From contig JAKSXM010000007.1 of the NCBI GenBank assembly GCA_022575985.1, positions 36,086,501 to 36,150,500 on the forward strand: a DNA stretch of 64,000 nucleotides. The letters are read 5' to 3'. Within the stretch, counting starts at the first letter, position 1; every line of letters begins with the position of its first letter. Below the pieces are notes generated by a model that saw nothing but the letters and a program-made list of their open reading frames with translations, did no database searches and was not told where the DNA came from. The position numbers and the translations under genes are program-made. This document shows, in pieces, positions 47,626 to 57,084 of the stretch. The DNA is from Anagrus nilaparvatae (taxonomy: Eukaryota > Arthropoda > Insecta > Hymenoptera > Mymaridae).

Positions 47626-48087
47626 TGTTATGCGCCAACGCCCAATATTTCGTAATTACTTTTAAATGAATGTTCTAAATTATTTTATAAGATTTCAAAA
47701 TTTGTAATTTCATTATTTAAGCAGTTTTGTTAATTATGTCAAATACCTCAGTTTTTATCAGCAAATATTTTTATAAATTAATAAGAATTACCAAATGTCG
47801 CAAACATATTTGTCAATATTATAAATAAATTGTCCTCATTAGATTAAATATAAAAGGATGTAAAAATTATAAAAGTGAGCTCAGTTCGCTTTTTAAAATT
47901 AATCTGTAAAGTCAGTTTTAGTTAATAAAATCATTTTGTTTAAATTCGGAATTTAAGTGTTCATTATTTAATCTCCAATACTAAATGAGTAAGTAAATTA
48001 ATTTAATTTTTATCTAATTTATCAATCATAACCACTAGATCATATCCTAACTAATAATAAATAAATTATGATTTTATTATCATAACA
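47626..48087 (+). repeat. Element A 3' LTR
   Basis: 462 bp, same length as and as read identical to the 5' LTR. It is preceded by the polypurine tract AAGGGCGGAGG and followed by the AAAC target duplication. Confidence 0.9.
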
Positions 48088-48091
48088 AAAC

Positions 48092-48660
48092 ACTACGTCC
48101 ACTAAATACGTTATTTTAATAACAATTTTACTAATTAAGATCCAAAATTTCTTTTTTTGCTATCATTTAAGCAATAATTATAATTCAAATAAAAACTCGT
48201 TGTTTATAATCTATTTTAAATTGGTTATAAATTAATTTCTAAATGATTTAAAATTAAAAAAAAAATTTAAAATTAATTTCTAAATGATTTTTTTTCAATT
48301 TTAATTCCGACTAAACCTTTTGAAAGTTATTTTTTTAAAAGAAATTCTTTTTGAGGTTTTGTTGTCAAAATAAATTCCGAAAAGAATTAAAAGGAAAATC
48401 TTAAATGTTTTAAAAGAATTAAATTCAAAATAATTCCTTTTAAAAAAATTAAATAAACATTCAATCTTTTTTGGGTAAAAAAAAATTCTTTTAGGTTTGG
48501 TGTGTATTTCTTTTCAATAAAAGTTATAATTTTGGAAAAATCAGTTTAAATAGATTTCTTGGATCTGATAATTAATTATTTGAAAAATTTTTTATTTAAA
48601 TTTTGTCACAATAAAAAAAATTGACCCGATACCTAATGATTTAAAATTTTTTGTCTCCAA
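48092..48660. other. AT-rich spacer
   Basis: Low-complexity sequence with short repeated phrases (TAATTTCTAAATGATTT twice near 48230-48290). No gene is supported. Confidence 0.4.
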
Positions 48661-48970
48661 ATTTTATTTTGTGCTGGTGCAAGGCTATACTTGTCGCTTT
48701 CTTATTATATCCTACTTCCTTAGGTTACGTTAGTGTAAGGCTTGACGTGTCACTTTTTTATTATAACCTACTTGCTTAGGTTACGCTAGTGTAAGGCTTG
48801 GCGTGTCGTTTTTTTATTATGACCTAGGTTACACTAGTGTAAGGCTTGACTATTCATTTTTCATATCGCCTAATTCCTTAGGTTACGCAAGTGTAAGGCT
48901 TGAAGTTTCATTTTTTATTATCGCCTAATTCCTTAGGTTACGCTAGTGTAAGGTTTGAAGTGTCGTTTTT
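48661..48970. repeat. About 55-bp tandem repeat, five to six units
   Basis: TTAGGTTACGCTAGTGTAAG followed by GCTTG and a T-rich spacer recurs near 48721, 48777, 48823, 48878 and 48936. A related single unit in the opposite orientation lies near 42985-43010, within the inverted-repeat partner. Confidence 0.85.
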
Positions 48971-49320
48971 TTCGATTTAAGATTTCTGTAAATCGAAACT
49001 TTTGGAAACTATGATTCTGATACTCATTAATCAAGTTACATGTTCATGATAATTAAAAAAAAAATTTGAAAATTTATTGACTGCAGACGGAGCTATTAGA
49101 GCTGGAAATTTCTATTATTTTTGAGGTACGAAATTATAATTATGACTTTTTTATAAATTTTCAGAATTTTAAAAATCTTCGAAAATAATATTTAGGACAT
49201 TATTTAGCATAGATTCACTGATAAAAGTTTTTTTATTTTCTTAATTTTTCCCTGAATAAATCAATATTTTGAAAATTATAAGTTAAATCAAAAATCTTGA
49301 AAAATATTTTATAATATTGT
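48971..49320. repeat. Inverted repeat arm, right (partner 42670-43047)
   Basis: Inverted counterpart of the sequence left of element A. A more diverged direct copy appears to follow at about 49330-49600 (AATTTTAAGCGCTAATATTT, then CCGTCTGTAGTCAATAAATT). Confidence 0.7.
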
Positions 49321-49789
49321 TAGAAATTGAAATTCTTTTAGGGGATCGATACTAAAGATATTCCAAACATTGTATTCAAAGATATTTAAAATCAGAAGCG
49401 TTATAAAATACTTTTTTGTCTTTATTAATTTAGTAGCTCAAAAATAAAGAAAATTTTAAGCGCTAATATTTCCGTCTGTAGTCAATAAATTTACAAAAAT
49501 TTTTTTTTTTAATTCTAACAGACATATAACTTGATAAATTGCTATAAGAATTAAACATTCTAGAAGTTTCAATTTCCAGAAATCTTAAACCGAAAAATGC
49601 TATTTTTAATCACCTGATTCAACCTTAAACTATTAAAACTAGTAAAAAGGGAAATCCTTATTTGTAAACAAGATAACTATTTATTTCTAGTAATTTCTAT
49701 AAATCGTCGATTGTTTTATATGGCGAAAAGAACTGCTTTGACCCAAAAAGACCATTTTGGGTAAATAAACTTATGCAGCACTTATGTTA

Positions 49790-50240
49790 CATTTTATCTC
49801 AAAAGGTCCATTTTGACCCAAAAAGACCAGTATGACGCAAAAGTACCAGATGGCCAAAAGGTTCGATTTGTTCCAAAAGCACAAGTTTTTCACAAAAGTA
49901 CCAGTTTAGCCTAAATGTACTAAATTGGCCCAAAAGTACCAGATTGGCCCAAAAGTACCAGTTTGGCCTAAAAGTACCAAATTGCCCAAAAGTAACTTAT
50001 TGGCCTAAAAGTACCAAATTGGCCCAAAAGTACCATATTGGCCTAAAAGGACCAGATTGGCTAAAAAGTTCTGTTTTTTCCAAAAGTACCAGTTTGTCCC
50101 AAGAGTACCAAATTGGCCCATCAGTACCATATTGGCCTAAAAGGAGCAGATTGGCCAAAAAGTTTAGTTTGTTCCAAAAGTACCAGTTTGGTCCATAAGT
50201 ACTGGTTTGGCCCAAAAGTACCAAATTGGCCCAAAAGTAT
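49790..50240. repeat. 22-bp minisatellite (CCCAAAAGTACCANNTTGG)
   Basis: About 20 units of a word like TTGGCCCAAAAGTACCAGA, with variants such as TTTGTTCCAAAAG and CTAAAAGGACCAG. A 22-bp unit is not a multiple of three, yet both strands stay open (49944-50198 plus, 49997-50224 minus) because the unit contains few stop words. These frames are not considered genes. Confidence 0.9.
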
Positions 50241-50339
50241 CATTCGTCAGCGGCGGCTGCGTTTTATAACTTTATAATTTATAGAGATACAAGAAAATGA
50301 TAAATATTAATTAATTTTAGTAATTAAGAATGAAAATTT

Positions 50340-50770
50340 CTGGTTTGAAAGCCATAAAATATATTGATTCTATTTTGTAAACCAGAATTTCATTAATTTT
50401 TGTTTTTAAATCCAAGTTATTTCGTTATAATTTTTGAAATTCAATTTTCTTTTTTTTAAAACTAGAAATAATCAAAACTCTGGTTTTAAATCAAGAAATA
50501 AGTTCACTCTTCTTTACCGGCTTATATCTTCTTGTTTTAAATCCAGAATATTGATTATTTCTGGATTGTAAAACAGATTTTTACTTTTTTCTGGTTTTAA
50601 ATCAAGAAATAAATTGACTCTTCCCTACCGGCTTATTTCTTCTTGTTTTAAATACAGAATATTGATTTTTTCTGGATTGTAAAACCAATTTTTACATTTT
50701 TCTAGTTTTAAAACAAGAAAATTATTACCGCATATCTGAAATATGCAATATTCTGGATTGAAATCAAGAA
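50340..50770. repeat. Decayed tandem repeat of about 118 bp
   Basis: TTTTAAATCAAGAAATAA, TTGACTCTTCCCTACCGGCT and TTCTTCTTGTTTTAAAT-CAGAATATTGATTTTTTCTGG occur twice (about 50470-50590 and 50590-50710). The flanking partial units are built from the same TCTGGTTTTAAA words. Confidence 0.75.
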
Positions 50771-50923
50771 AATATAGTATTTTTAAATATTAAAAAAAAT
50801 TTTTTTTTTATGACATGGAAGTTAAAAAGTAAAATGTGTGTATGATCGATCAATTTTATTTTACCGGCAAAAATAGAAAAGATAGAAAAATTAATTTTTT
50901 TAAATATTTTCGAATAAATTTTA

Positions 50924-51711
50924 TGTTACGTATGATAGGTGATAATTCGAGCTATTGCATCCGCATTCTTAAATATTTATATATTTAACTTATTCCTGTT
51001 TATCTTAGCTCGTAAATCGAGCTAACATACCTTCATTTCTTCTTTCATACATTCTTTAATATCTTATTTCACCAATTTAGATCCGGATAGCTATAATCAA
51101 CAGAAAATATAGAATCGAAGGTAATTAATGACGCATTTTAGGCAATGAATAGTTGCATAAATCCCCTCACGATTTCCCCTGAAATAATCAACGACGCTTT
51201 CGTTAATTGGACGTGACGAAACCGACGATTCCGCGTATTGGAGAATCCTACCTAAATTCAAGTACCTGGGCAGTTACTTATTAGTTTATATAATATACCC
51301 GCAACTGCCCTAAAGTCAGTTCCTCTCAATTCCTCCAAGTCCTTCCATGATAACTGGCCTACTAACATCAGGTCCAGTTTAGGAGACTTATATTTCGATT
51401 AGAACAGACTTCTCAGTATAATTAACACTTAGACTTATTGACTTAGACGCTTTTTCATATTAACTTATAATAAAGTCATTAAATTAAACTAAAGTATTTA
51501 GTGTATTCGTTTAATAGTGATAATTCCTTCTATAATCCCGAACTTAACGCAGTTAAGTTCAACCAGCTCTAGTACGCGAGGTCATTAACATATATGAACT
51601 TTAATCCTATATAAGTATAAAATACCTGGGGCACTCAATATCCCTAGGTTAAAACTTATTTATATTTATTTATTATTACGTATCCCAAATTAAACCTCAG
51701 GATACGTAACA
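50924..51711 (+). repeat. Solo LTR, 788 bp
   Basis: Begins TGTTACGTAT and ends ATACGTAACA, so the inverted ends are perfect over ten bases. It is flanked on both sides by TTTA (50920-50923 and 51712-51715), a 4-bp target duplication. Core-promoter-like elements, TTATATAA near 51282 and the initiator TCAGTTCC near 51317, and an AATAAAG poly(A)-like signal near 51468 lie inside in LTR order. No primer site or polypurine tract adjoins it, as expected after LTR-LTR recombination. Orientation was set by the TATA-initiator-poly(A) order. Confidence 0.75.
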
Positions 51712-52640
51712 TTTAATATAAATTTTTAATATAAAATTTTAAAATTTTGATGACGCGTGTAGACGAGTTTCGGCGCGGAAATAATTTTTGTTAAATGTTT
51801 ACAAAGTGGCCGTCGTCAACGACGCGAACGCATGTTAGAGCTAATGAAAACTTTTTTTTCATAAAAATTTTATAGTGGCCAAAAATTTTATTATTTTTTT
51901 TATTAATTTTAATTAAAATTAATTTAGAAATGTGTATGCGTGGGTGTGTTTATAGGCCAAAAATAAAGATTTGGACATATTAATAAATGTGTGTGTGTGA
52001 GTGAATATCACGTGACATATAAATAAAATTTAGCCGCGCATTTTTAGACGCTACCTTTTGGCGGTTACAATTTATGAAAGATATCAATGCTCGAAAATAC
52101 ATGTGTTCTGTATAGTGAGTGTAAGATTAATTTTTATAAATTTTGGAGTTCGGGGTGTTTTAAATCTTAAATATTATACATGCATGTAAAAGATGAGGAA
52201 AATTTAAAATAGAATGTGTGGAAAATTTTATAAGCGGAAAATCTTTATCAGAAAATTCCTTTCAAAAATTTTCTTTATTCATGAAAAATTTTTTTGAATA
52301 AAAAAAAAATGTGTGTGTGTGTGTGTGTGTGCTTGCTTATGCGTGGTTCCAGTACTTTTCGTACAGATTAAGACGCAATCATGTCACCGATTGAGCTCAA
52401 ATTTTAGGGTATAGTTTGCGGTGATAAAAAAGTCGCTCAGCCAAATTTTTAGCCCTTTATCACCTCATGGGGCCGAAATATGGGCGTTTAAAGGCCCAAA
52501 AATAGTAATAATAAATATAATGTCTTATATCGAACAAGAAAAAAAAAGAAAATTTTTATCAATACCTGACGAGACTACAAGGGGTCGAACAACCCGTGAA
52601 TCAGCAGCTTTAGAACCGCGTCTTGATCTTCTAAAGACAG
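51712..52640. other. AT-rich region with GC islands and a (TG)n run
   Basis: Includes GACGACGGCC-type GC words near 51750-51830 and a (TG)10 tract at 52312-52331. No gene is supported. A 142-codon plus frame, 52421-52849, starts here but its GC-rich part reads more convincingly on the minus strand. Confidence 0.4.
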
Positions 52641-52893
52641 CTATACTAACGCACGCATCTGGCCCTGCATCTCCCACCTCTCAGGGTCTCCCACTAATTC
52701 GGGGTCACCATTTTCATTCCCGCCCTGAGGGGGAGGGGAGGCCGCCTCTTCATGATCTGCCACTCCCTCGGCTGCTGGTACATGTTCAATTAGGGGTCTC
52801 TGGGGGTTCTCCTAGGCTTCCCGCCTCCGAAGCTCCGCAAGGTACCTAAGATGCGCCTCCGAGCAACGGGGGCAGGTGCGTAGAGATACACCC
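52641..52893 (-). pseudogene. GC-rich coding-like fragment, family unknown
   Basis: The minus frame from about 52893 to the TAG at 52641-52643 has protein-like composition. It starts TCPRCSEAHLRYLAELRRRE, is broken once by TAG, then continues through AEGVADHEEAASPPPQ to a segment containing NENGDPELVGDPERWEMQGQ. A CX2C pair sits at its start. The sharp rise in GC against flanks of about 25 percent GC suggests foreign origin, probably the gag or linker part of a retroelement. The opposite strand is also open (52421-52849) but looks like a shadow. No specific family can be named. Confidence 0.35.
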
Positions 52894-54563
52894 GTCCTCC
52901 CACAATTTTTCCTTTATTTTCCTTTATGTATAACATATAAAATATGCCAAAATTACTTCATAATTAAATTTTCATTTTATTATTTTTATTATTGTCCGAA
53001 CTCCACCGGACAGGTAAGTAAAGTTCTAATGATAAAGTTCTAAACGCTAATGCGTTCGCGTTCAAGAATCACTTCGTTCTTCTATGCACAGTAAACACTC
53101 AATACCAGGTGAAGGTTTTAACCAGGACTGATAGTCGGTCCGTAGTTTACCCCCTACATTCCGTTTACCGGAGGGGGTATTGTCGTGGTAAATTTTATAG
53201 TATTATATTTTTAAATAATAAATTACACATATATGAGTGACTGGGCGCAGGACGAACGTTGTGTGTGTGAATAATCACGAAAGTTAGAGGGCAGTAGTTA
53301 TCAGTACTGCAAAGAGAGAGAGTAGTCCGATGTATTCCCGTCTTTCTTTCTCTTCCTGTTTCTTTTTCCCTTAGTTATGTCATGGGCATCGTCTGCAGAA
53401 CTAGAATGGCCGATTGCTTGACTACACGCATCGGCTCTCAAGTTTTTTTGAATCTCCAATTTAAAATAGAATCTTTTAAGATCATAAGTTTGGTTGAATT
53501 AAATCATCTTTATTAATAATCATGATACCATTTTGTATATCAAGTTTGGCGTGTCATCTTTTTGTAATACGGTATTTTTGGCGTAAAGTGTTAGATCGAG
53601 CAGGTGGTTTATTTTTCATACACGCCGTTTATTATCACGAGGTCGATTACATCAAGAATATTTTAAAAGGATTTGTGGCGTCAGCTATATATATATTAAA
53701 AGGATTGATATTTATTCTGGTTTATTTATTGGATTTATTGGATAATTGATTTAATTGGTATATTGTCGTCATTTGAAGATTAAGGTATATTTTCGATTAT
53801 TAGAATTTAAAGTAACTAGTATTATGAATTTTTGGAGTTAAGAAGAACAATTATTGATTCCTAGTCCTTGCATTTTCCTTGGTTTCATGAATAATTATTA
53901 TTATTTTTAATTAGTGCACTTATAAATTTTTGTAAACTTAAATTGATAAATTCGCCCATCGTTCTTACTCTCTCTCTCTCTCTCTCTCTCTCTCACATAT
54001 TAATTAAAATAGTATCATTAGTTAAAACACGTGGCCAGTGTTTATCTAAATAATCATAATTATATTTCACCGCGAATTATTATCGCGCCGTTAATTAAAA
54101 ATAAAAATCGCTTCGCGTCGTATTCGCACGAGTACGAATATTTTCTTTAGGTTAAGAATTTTGTACATAGATTTATATTAAAATTATATTTTATAATACT
54201 ATGCTCAAAATCATGTCATTACGCCGCTCTAGAGTGTTTCATAAAACCCGTCTTTTCAAAGCAACTCAATGGTGGGAGTACGTGTTGTGAAAAAGACAAA
54301 TTTTTGGATTTTTCATAATAGATGAAAAAAAAACTATATAAAATTTGCTCCCACCTTCATTATTTCTCGTCTCTCATTCTTCCTCTTCTTCCACTTTCTC
54401 TTAATAAAAAATCATTCTATGTTATATACTTTTTGAAATTAAAATATTCTATATTATTTTTGAAAACTTTTTTAAAAAAATATTTTATAATTCCGGCGAA
54501 AATGACATGATTTTTTTAACATATTATTATAAAAAATGTAATTCATAATTTGTGTTAAAAATT
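52894..54563. other. Mixed-composition intergenic sequence
   Basis: Contains CCACCGGACAGGTAAGTAAA near 53002-53021 (donor-like) and a purine tract GGAGGGGG at about 53170-53177. A (CT)n run lies at about 53965-53994. The tract followed by TATTGTCGTGG resembles an LTR junction, but no partner LTR was found. Frames at 53522-53749 and 54322-54510 are Ile/Leu/Phe-rich with no domain. Confidence 0.4.
53965..53994. repeat. (CT)n microsatellite
   Basis: About 14 uninterrupted CT units. Confidence 0.95.
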
Positions 54564-54732
54564 TAATATCTTTTCACTTATAGAGAGCTAAGAAAGGCGA
54601 AGAGACAATATCCCAGCAAGCCTTGCTTTCTTCGCCTACCTTCGGCCTGTCGGCCGAAGCAAACGAAGAGCAAGGCCGGTTGAAACATTGTCTTCTCGCC
54701 TCTCTTAGCGACCTATACGTGAAAAGATATTA
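54564..54732. mobile_element. 169-bp hairpin element (short foldback MITE or pre-miRNA-like)
   Basis: The ends TAATATCTTTTCAC and GTGAAAAGATATTA are perfect inverses. Pairing continues with few mismatches through AGAGCTAAGAAAGGCGAAGA and GCCTTGCTTTCTTCG to a closing stem TTCGGCC/GGCCGAA (54641-54647 with 54652-54658) around a TGTC tetraloop. The centre is far richer in GC than the flanks. A TA dinucleotide at each edge could be a Tc1/mariner-type target duplication. A single-hairpin element or a long regulatory RNA precursor are both possible. Confidence 0.65.
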
Positions 54733-55053
54733 TTTTTACCACTTATTATGAAACATTACATTATCGAACACTTTAATTTCTTTAATAAATATTATCATTA
54801 TATTTAATTATCATTATTTTTGTATTCTCGTTATTTCTAAATTTAACGCCCTCAGTATACATATATATGGGTAAGTCTTATAAATTGTACTTTATTATTA
54901 TTACTTGAATTCTTATTGTTTAGAATTATAATCAGAACCTCCTGATTGATACCCGTTAGTATAAAGAGAAAATATTTGTGCTATATCCCTTTATACGGAC
55001 CCCCTTTAAACTTGTTTTAATAAAGGAGTCCGTAGTTACATTTTTTGGTTTAA
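54733..55053. other. AT-rich spacer
   Basis: Nothing recognisable; ends at the TTAA (55050-55053) flanking the next element. Confidence 0.4.
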
Positions 55054-56254
55054 GGGTCGTTTTACCTAAATATGAGATATTTTAGCTGATTTTCAAGGTA
55101 GGATTGTGAAGTAACGGATAGAGATATTTGAATCAAATTTTTTTTATTGTTTAGAAATATATTAATAATTAAAAAAAAAATTTTATTTTGTTTTTTGTGA
55201 CGTCATTTTTGCGTAAGAGAGGTGTACTTGCGTCTCTGAAAAAAAAAAATCCAAAGTTATGTACAGGATATCTTGACTTAGGATAATCTAAAACATACAA
55301 AAAAAAAATTGGTAAGACTTAAAACCCGTAATTTCGGGATGACGTCGAGTTTTTTCAAAAAAATTAATTCGGAACAAAATGGCGGCTCCACAAAGTTAAA
55401 TTGAAAAAAAGCCTATAATTTTCGGGCAAAAGCAGCTGTAAAAATTTTTTAAGAACATAAAAAAAAAAACTCGACGTCATCCCGAAATTAGTGCATTTAT
55501 TAAGTTGCTCAGTAAATTTAAAGTAAATCGGTGCTGAATTTATCGCGCAATCGTGTACATGGTTTTCATAGACGTTATTTCGAGTAAAACGACTTTGAAG
55601 TTTTGGAAAAATTTTTTCGGTACTTTTAGTTATTAAATTATTAATTTTTTTTTTGCGTAAAAGAACTTACAATAAAAAAAATTAGACCAAAAAAATTAAA
55701 ATCAGTCGAGTAGTTTTAGAGAAATCTTAATTAGAAGGTGTAAAAACATAGTTTCTAAATAAGAATAAAAAATTTTTGTTCGTAGAAATTTGACAAAACA
55801 TTTTTTTTTTTTGTATACTTAAGTATACTTATAAGTTATCAGTGATTTTAGAGCCATAAAGTTATCTTTCTGGTTTTCATATTGAACCTTTAGCTGATTT
55901 TACCCCTACTGCTGGGCCGATTTGCTATTTTTTACCATTTTGGCACGGCTAAATTTGGCGTCATAAACAATCGCGACTATTGGCAAAATTTGCTCATAAT
56001 TTCTATCAGTGACCAGTTCCGACATAATTTCTAACTATTTAACAGTCGTTAAAAGATATGTAAGATAATAATAGAGCCATACCGTTAAATTTTATCAAAA
56101 GAACGTTTGACGGCGCCGGCAAAACAAGCCAAAAAATATACTTAGAGGGGAGGATTTAAAAATAAATTTTTTTTACATACTCTTGAGACATATATAAAGT
56201 AATTAATAGAAAAAAAAATTCGGTTATCAAAAAAAAGTTTTGGTAAAACGACCC
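55054..56254. mobile_element. TTAA-flanked non-autonomous DNA transposon, 1.2 kb
   Basis: TTAA at 55050-55053 and 56255-56258 brackets inverted ends GGGTCGTTTTACC and GGTAAAACGACCC (13 bp, perfect). TTAA duplication occurs in the piggyBac and Kolobok superfamilies. The purine start (GGG) fits Kolobok better than piggyBac, which usually starts CC. No transposase is present. An internal perfect 26-bp inverted repeat containing GGGATGACGTCGAG lies at 55330-55355 and 55464-55489. Confidence 0.7.
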
Positions 56255-56340
56255 TTAATATATTAATAAATGTTAATAAATATTTAATAAATATTTAAAT
56301 ATACGTATACGTATCAAATATATTTAAATATTTATTAACG

Positions 56341-56946
56341 TGGGACTATGACATTTTTATATATAGAATTAAACGAATCGGCATTCTCATTTTCATTTAT
56401 CGTATTATTAAATTTATTGATATATACCACTTCCGAAAATTTTCTTGTTCTAAAATCTAGTTCCGTGTCTAATATTGTTAAAATCCATATTATGCAACAG
56501 TTTGCAATGATTAAGTATTGATTTATCGAACTTATTCTTGATGTCTTTCAAATTGCCCTCCATCCGTTTACAAATTCTACGTTTAGTTTCGCCAATATAT
56601 CACAAACCGTAAAATTTATTTTATAGAATACGTTGGTGCCATTGGAATTTTTTATATTGTCCTTTCCCTTTTTAATTATACACGAAAGATTGTTATTATT
56701 GTAAGGAACTATTAGAAAATTGTATTTTCGTAATGTTCGAGTCTGTTAAATGTTTGGTATGTAAGCTAATTTTATAATGTTTTTTTGTTTATATATTGCC
56801 GCAGTCTGTTTTAATATTTTTCCTCTATTTCTTAGGTTATTAAAATTTAGCCGTTTTTTGTGTATTTTTTGGTTCTTCAATTCCTCAACAGAGGAACCAT
56901 TGTGATAGTTAAAATTTTGGTTTTTGATTTTTTGGTATATAAGCAC
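56341..56946 (-). pseudogene. Penelope-like retroelement remnant with GIY-YIG endonuclease
   Basis: Reading the minus strand gives a Penelope-like C-terminal region. First comes KLAYIPNI, then a stop, then NNNNLSCIIKKGKDNIKNSN. NVFYKINFTVCD follows and, after a frameshift, GETKRRICKRMEGNLKDIKN. The fragment ends with KFDKSILNHC and, past one more stop, TRKFSEVVYINKFNN. The linker, VxYKI, C..C-like and IGETKR motifs match the GIY-YIG domain of Penelope-like elements, which nicks DNA during insertion. The reverse transcriptase is absent: upstream sequence (56875-57060) is a copy of the GAGGAACC repeat. Lesions are a TAA near 56749, a shift at the IGETKR motif near 56597 and a TAG near 56450. 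Confidence 0.72.
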
Positions 56947-57060
56947 GTTTCGAGACCTCGGGAAGTTAAAAAACCGGTTTTTAAAAGTCTGTATGCACGT
57001 GTGTGTGTACTTGTGTATGTAATCGGTGATATTTCACAAACAATATGGAATTAATACCTA
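56875..57060 (+). repeat. GAGGAACC dispersed repeat, isolated copy
   Basis: The same landmark order as at 35370-35575, here with a short (GT)n tract (GTGTGTGTAC) and no satellite arms. It lies between a Penelope-like remnant and the 3' end of LINE copy 2. That shows the unit spreads independently of the 156-bp satellite. Confidence 0.8.
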
Positions 57061-57084
57061 ATGTGCCAATTACTTGGCAGAGTA

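Larger units (their letters stand above)
43052..48087 (+). mobile_element. Non-autonomous LTR retrotransposon (element A)
   Basis: Two direct LTRs of 462 bp, flanked by the 4-bp target duplication AAAC (43048-43051 and 48088-48091). LTR ends are TGTTATG...CATAACA. A tRNA-Glu-like primer site follows the 5' LTR, and a polypurine tract AAGGGCGGAGG (47615-47625) precedes the 3' LTR. I read the two LTRs as identical, so insertion is recent. The 4.1-kb interior lacks protease, reverse transcriptase and integrase; the only plausible gene is a 104-codon zinc-knuckle ORF. This is the layout of a large retrotransposon derivative that depends on another element, possibly a relative of element B, which shares LTR ends and primer-site design. 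Confidence 0.92.

Noticed and set aside
49944..50224. Overlapping open frames on both strands with regular WPK/KYQ motifs
   Set aside because: Both derive from a 22-bp minisatellite that contains few stop words.
53165..53190. Polypurine tract GGAGGGGG followed by TATTGTCGTGG as an LTR boundary
   Set aside because: No second LTR, primer site or target duplication could be matched, so it is not annotated as an element.
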